DNA of 8,568 bases. Origin: JASFQI01 sp050115555 (GTDB lineage: Bacteria; Desulfobacterota; DSM-4660; Desulfatiglandales; HGW-15). The notes under the pieces were generated by a model. That model was not told where the DNA came from and searched no databases. It saw only the letters and a program-made list of their open reading frames with translations. Numbering within the stretch: the stretch's first letter is position 1; every line of letters starts with the position of its first letter. Position numbers and translations under genes: made by a program. Location of the stretch: the NCBI GenBank assembly GCA_050115555.1, contig JASFQI010000212.1, positions 1-8,568 on the forward strand, given 5' to 3'. This document shows positions 6,769 through 8,568 of the stretch, in pieces.

Positions 6769-8017
6769 GACCGTTCTGGACAACGGGGTGAAGATCCTGT
6801 CGGAATCCCTTCCCCACGCCCGGTCCGTTTCCCTGGGGATCTGGATCGGAGTGGGCTCCAGGGACGAGACCCGGGCTCAGAACGGGATCTCCCATTTTAT
6901 CGAACACATGATCTTCAAGGGGACCCGCCGCAGGACCACGCTGGACATCGCCCGGGAACTGGATGCTATCGGGGGGCTTTCCAACGCGTTCACGGGTAAG
7001 GAGAACACCTGCATCCACTCACGTGTCCTGGATCGTCATTTCCCTCAACTGGTGGACATCCTGTCGGACCTCTTTCTCTACTCCCGATTCGATCGTGGGG
7101 AGATGGACCGGGAGAAACAGGTCATCCTTCAAGAGATCGGGATGGTGGAGGATACCCCGGAGGAGTTCATCCATCTATTTTTCTGCCACCGTTGTTGGCC
7201 GGACCATCCCCTTGGAATGTCCGTTCTGGGGACCGGGGAGACGGTGTCGGAAATTGATCAGGAGCAAATGCTCGACTACTTCGGCAGGCTGTACACTCCG
7301 GAGAGAATCATCATCGCAGCCGCCGGAAAGATCGATCACGAAGAGCTCGTGAGCGCTTTTCGCCCCCTGTTCGAGCCCCTCGAGCCGGGGGACGCCTCGC
7401 CCCCCCAGCCCCGTCCATCCCTTCATCCAGGACTTTCCTGCCGGGAGAAGTCCCTGGAGCAGGTTCATCTCTGCCTCGGGGGAAGGGCGCCTAACCTCGC
7501 CAGCGAGGACAGGCTGGCCTGCGCCCTGCTGAACACCTTACTGGGCGGAAACATGAGCTCGCGGCTCTTTCAGGAGATTCGTGAGAAACGGGGTCTTGCC
7601 TACTCGGTGTACTCTTTTCTCTCCGCCTACATGGACACGGGGGTTCTCGGCGTGTACCTGGGGACGGATCCACGCTGGATAAACGAGGCACTGGCGACGG
7701 TCCAAAGGGAAATCGGTCGCATTCTGGAAGGGGACATCGCGGAATCGGAGATGGACAGGATGCGTGAACACCTGACCGGGAGCATCCTCCTGGGATCCGA
7801 AAGTGTGGACACGCGCATGATGCGTCTGGCCAAGAACGAATACGTGTTCGGACGGTATGTGAGCTATGACGAACTGATCGATCGTTTGAACCAGGTAAAG
7901 ATCGAGGATGTCATCCGTGTGGCTCGGGACTGTTTTCGACCCGAAGAGATCGCTACCGTAACCCTGGGCCCTGTGGCGCCGAAAGACCTGGATTCCCCAT
8001 GGCTTCGGTCCCCTTGA
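6758..8017 (+). CDS. M16 family zinc peptidase (processing-peptidase-like)
   Basis: Zinc metallopeptidase of the M16B type, related to mitochondrial processing peptidase beta and Bacillus MlpA/YmxG. The product has 419 residues in two similar lobes. The inverted zinc motif HxxEH is HFIEH at residues 46-50, and the third ligand Glu126 in VILQEI lies 75 residues after it, as the family requires. The second lobe has GGNMSSRLFQEIREKRGLAYSVYSF with the conserved substrate-contacting Arg278 and Tyr282. The lobes are joined by a Pro-rich linker at about 207-225. There is no signal peptide, so it is probably cytosolic; the substrate is unknown. The start is ATG 6758 because MHSKTVLDNGVKI matches the family start. 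The open frame continues upstream, but that part lies inside the pnp S1 domain. The 11-base overlap with pnp implies coupled translation. B. subtilis also has an M16 gene close to pnp. Confidence 0.93.
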   Translation: MHSKTVLDNGVKILSESLPHARSVSLGIWIGVGSRDETRAQNGISHFIEHMIFKGTRRRTTLDIARELDAIGGLSNAFTGKENTCIHSRVLDRHFPQLVDILSDLFLYSRFDRGEMDREKQVILQEIGMVEDTPEEFIHLFFCHRCWPDHPLGMSVLGTGETVSEIDQEQMLDYFGRLYTPERIIIAAAGKIDHEELVSAFRPLFEPLEPGDASPPQPRPSLHPGLSCREKSLEQVHLCLGGRAPNLASEDRLACALLNTLLGGNMSSRLFQEIREKRGLAYSVYSFLSAYMDTGVLGVYLGTDPRWINEALATVQREIGRILEGDIAESEMDRMREHLTGSILLGSESVDTRMMRLAKNEYVFGRYVSYDELIDRLNQVKIEDVIRVARDCFRPEEIATVTLGPVAPKDLDSPWLRSP

Positions 8018-8048
8018 CCAAAAATCCCGTCTCACGATCTGCGAACGG

Positions 8049-8528
8049 ATGAGCCTCATGAACGATGCTGCGCATACCCCGGAAGTCCGTATCGAGGTCA
8101 AGCAACTGCCCGGCGCCCGAGACCTTCCGCTCCCCGCCTACGAGACACCCGGCGCTGCGGGTATGGACCTGCGGGCCGCGGTGGTTGAGGATCTCGTTCT
8201 GGCTCCGGGAGAGATACACCGTGTTCCCACGGGCATTGCTGTGGCGATCCCGGACGGGTATGAAGGCCAGATTCGGCCTCGCAGCGGGCTCGCCTTGAAG
8301 CACGGCATCGGAATGGTCAATGCGCCCGGCACGATCGACGCCGACTACCGGGGGGAGATTGGGCTGGTGCTCATCAACTGGGGAACCGCCCCGTTCACCA
8401 TTCAACGGGGGGACCGGGTGGCACAGATGGTGATCAACCGGGTCTTTCGGGCGGAGGTGGTCGTCCGGGACGATCTTGATGAAACGCTTCGCGGCGCCGG
8501 GGGGTTCGGGCACAGCGGGGTGAACTGA
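8049..8528 (+). CDS. dut: Deoxyuridine 5'-triphosphate nucleotidohydrolase (dUTPase)
   Basis: Hydrolyses dUTP to dUMP and pyrophosphate, keeping uracil out of DNA and supplying dTMP synthesis. Trimeric all-beta dUTPase with five ordered motifs: I, PGAAGMDLRA (34-43); II, RPRSGLALKHG (76-86); III, GTIDADYRGEIG (94-105) with catalytic Asp97; IV, RGDRVAQMVI (120-129); V, RGAGGFGHSG (148-157), the mobile C-terminal arm that closes over the nucleotide. The length is 159 residues, close to the usual 145-155. ATG at 8049 is used, but ATG at 8058 (156 residues) is equally possible; neither has a strong ribosome binding site, although GGATGAG lies 4 bases before the second. The gene sits 31 bases after the M16 gene and looks like the last gene of the cluster within the window. 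Confidence 0.96.
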   Translation: MSLMNDAAHTPEVRIEVKQLPGARDLPLPAYETPGAAGMDLRAAVVEDLVLAPGEIHRVPTGIAVAIPDGYEGQIRPRSGLALKHGIGMVNAPGTIDADYRGEIGLVLINWGTAPFTIQRGDRVAQMVINRVFRAEVVVRDDLDETLRGAGGFGHSGVN

Positions 8529-8540
8529 ATCCTTCCCGCA

Positions 8541-8567
8541 AGGGGCGCTGCGCAGGAAAAGGCCCCT
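8541..8567 (+). terminator. Possible terminator stem after dut, cut by window edge
   Basis: AGGGGC (8541-8546) is perfectly complementary to GCCCCT (8562-8567), giving a 6-bp GC-rich stem over a 15-base loop, 12 bases after the dut stop. A T-run, if present, would lie outside the window, so an intrinsic terminator cannot be confirmed. The long loop weakens the case. Confidence 0.3.
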
Positions 8568-8568
8568 G

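Noticed and set aside
4636..6783. Long open frame of 715 codons on the minus strand covering all of pnp
   Set aside because: It is a shadow of the pnp codon pattern (few antisense stops in GC-rich genes), with no family motifs. A frame that spans pnp almost end to end is striking but is explained by codon bias.
7395..7410. C7 run in the M16 gene as a possible frameshift or sequencing error
   Set aside because: The frame is intact on both sides, and the run encodes the Pro-rich linker between the two lobes.
1..8568. Search for CRISPR arrays, insertion sequences, tRNAs, phage or defence genes
   Set aside because: No direct-repeat arrays, inverted terminal repeats, tRNA-like folds or transposase/recombinase motifs were seen. 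The window is filled by a conserved housekeeping operon.

Overview
The window is a stretch of a bacterial chromosome with six complete genes and one cut by the left edge, all on the + strand and tightly packed: infB (partial) - ylxP-like DUF503 gene - rbfA - truB - rpsO - pnp - M16 peptidase gene - dut. No gap between genes exceeds about 75 bases. There are no tRNAs, rRNAs, mobile elements or CRISPR repeats. The sequence is GC-rich. The IF2 has a long Lys/Glu/Ala/Pro-rich N-terminal region, and the gene order continues past pnp into an M16 peptidase and dut. Both features are typical of deltaproteobacteria (Desulfobacterota, perhaps a Syntrophobacter-like sulfate reducer or syntroph). The taxonomic call is an inference from gene order and protein style, not from a database search.

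Layout. Bases 1-2666 hold infB, whose start lies left of the window. Bases 2670-2957 hold the small DUF503/YlxP gene. rbfA (2990-3352) and truB (3349-4281) follow; both start with TTG, and their ends overlap by 4 bases. rpsO follows, and its start is best placed at a GTG at 4324. A hairpin-bearing spacer of 75 bases leads to pnp (4669-6768). An M16 zinc peptidase gene overlaps the end of pnp by 11 bases, and dut (8049-8528) closes the set. The last 40 bases contain one arm pair that could belong to a terminator running off the right edge.

How they fit together. This is the conserved 'nusA-infB' translation and RNA operon. IF2 loads initiator tRNA, RbfA matures the 30S subunit, TruB makes tRNA pseudouridine 55, S15 is an early 16S rRNA-binding protein and PNPase turns over RNA. 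The peptidase and the dUTPase are housekeeping passengers often found downstream of pnp. No novel defence, mobile or biosynthetic system is visible. The items most worth a second look are small-scale: an A8 run near the 3' end of truB that contains a correctly phased A_AAA_AAC motif, where the shifted frame ends exactly at the rpsO ribosome binding site; a corrected rpsO start; tandem TTG starts; and candidate RNA hairpins flanking rpsO.
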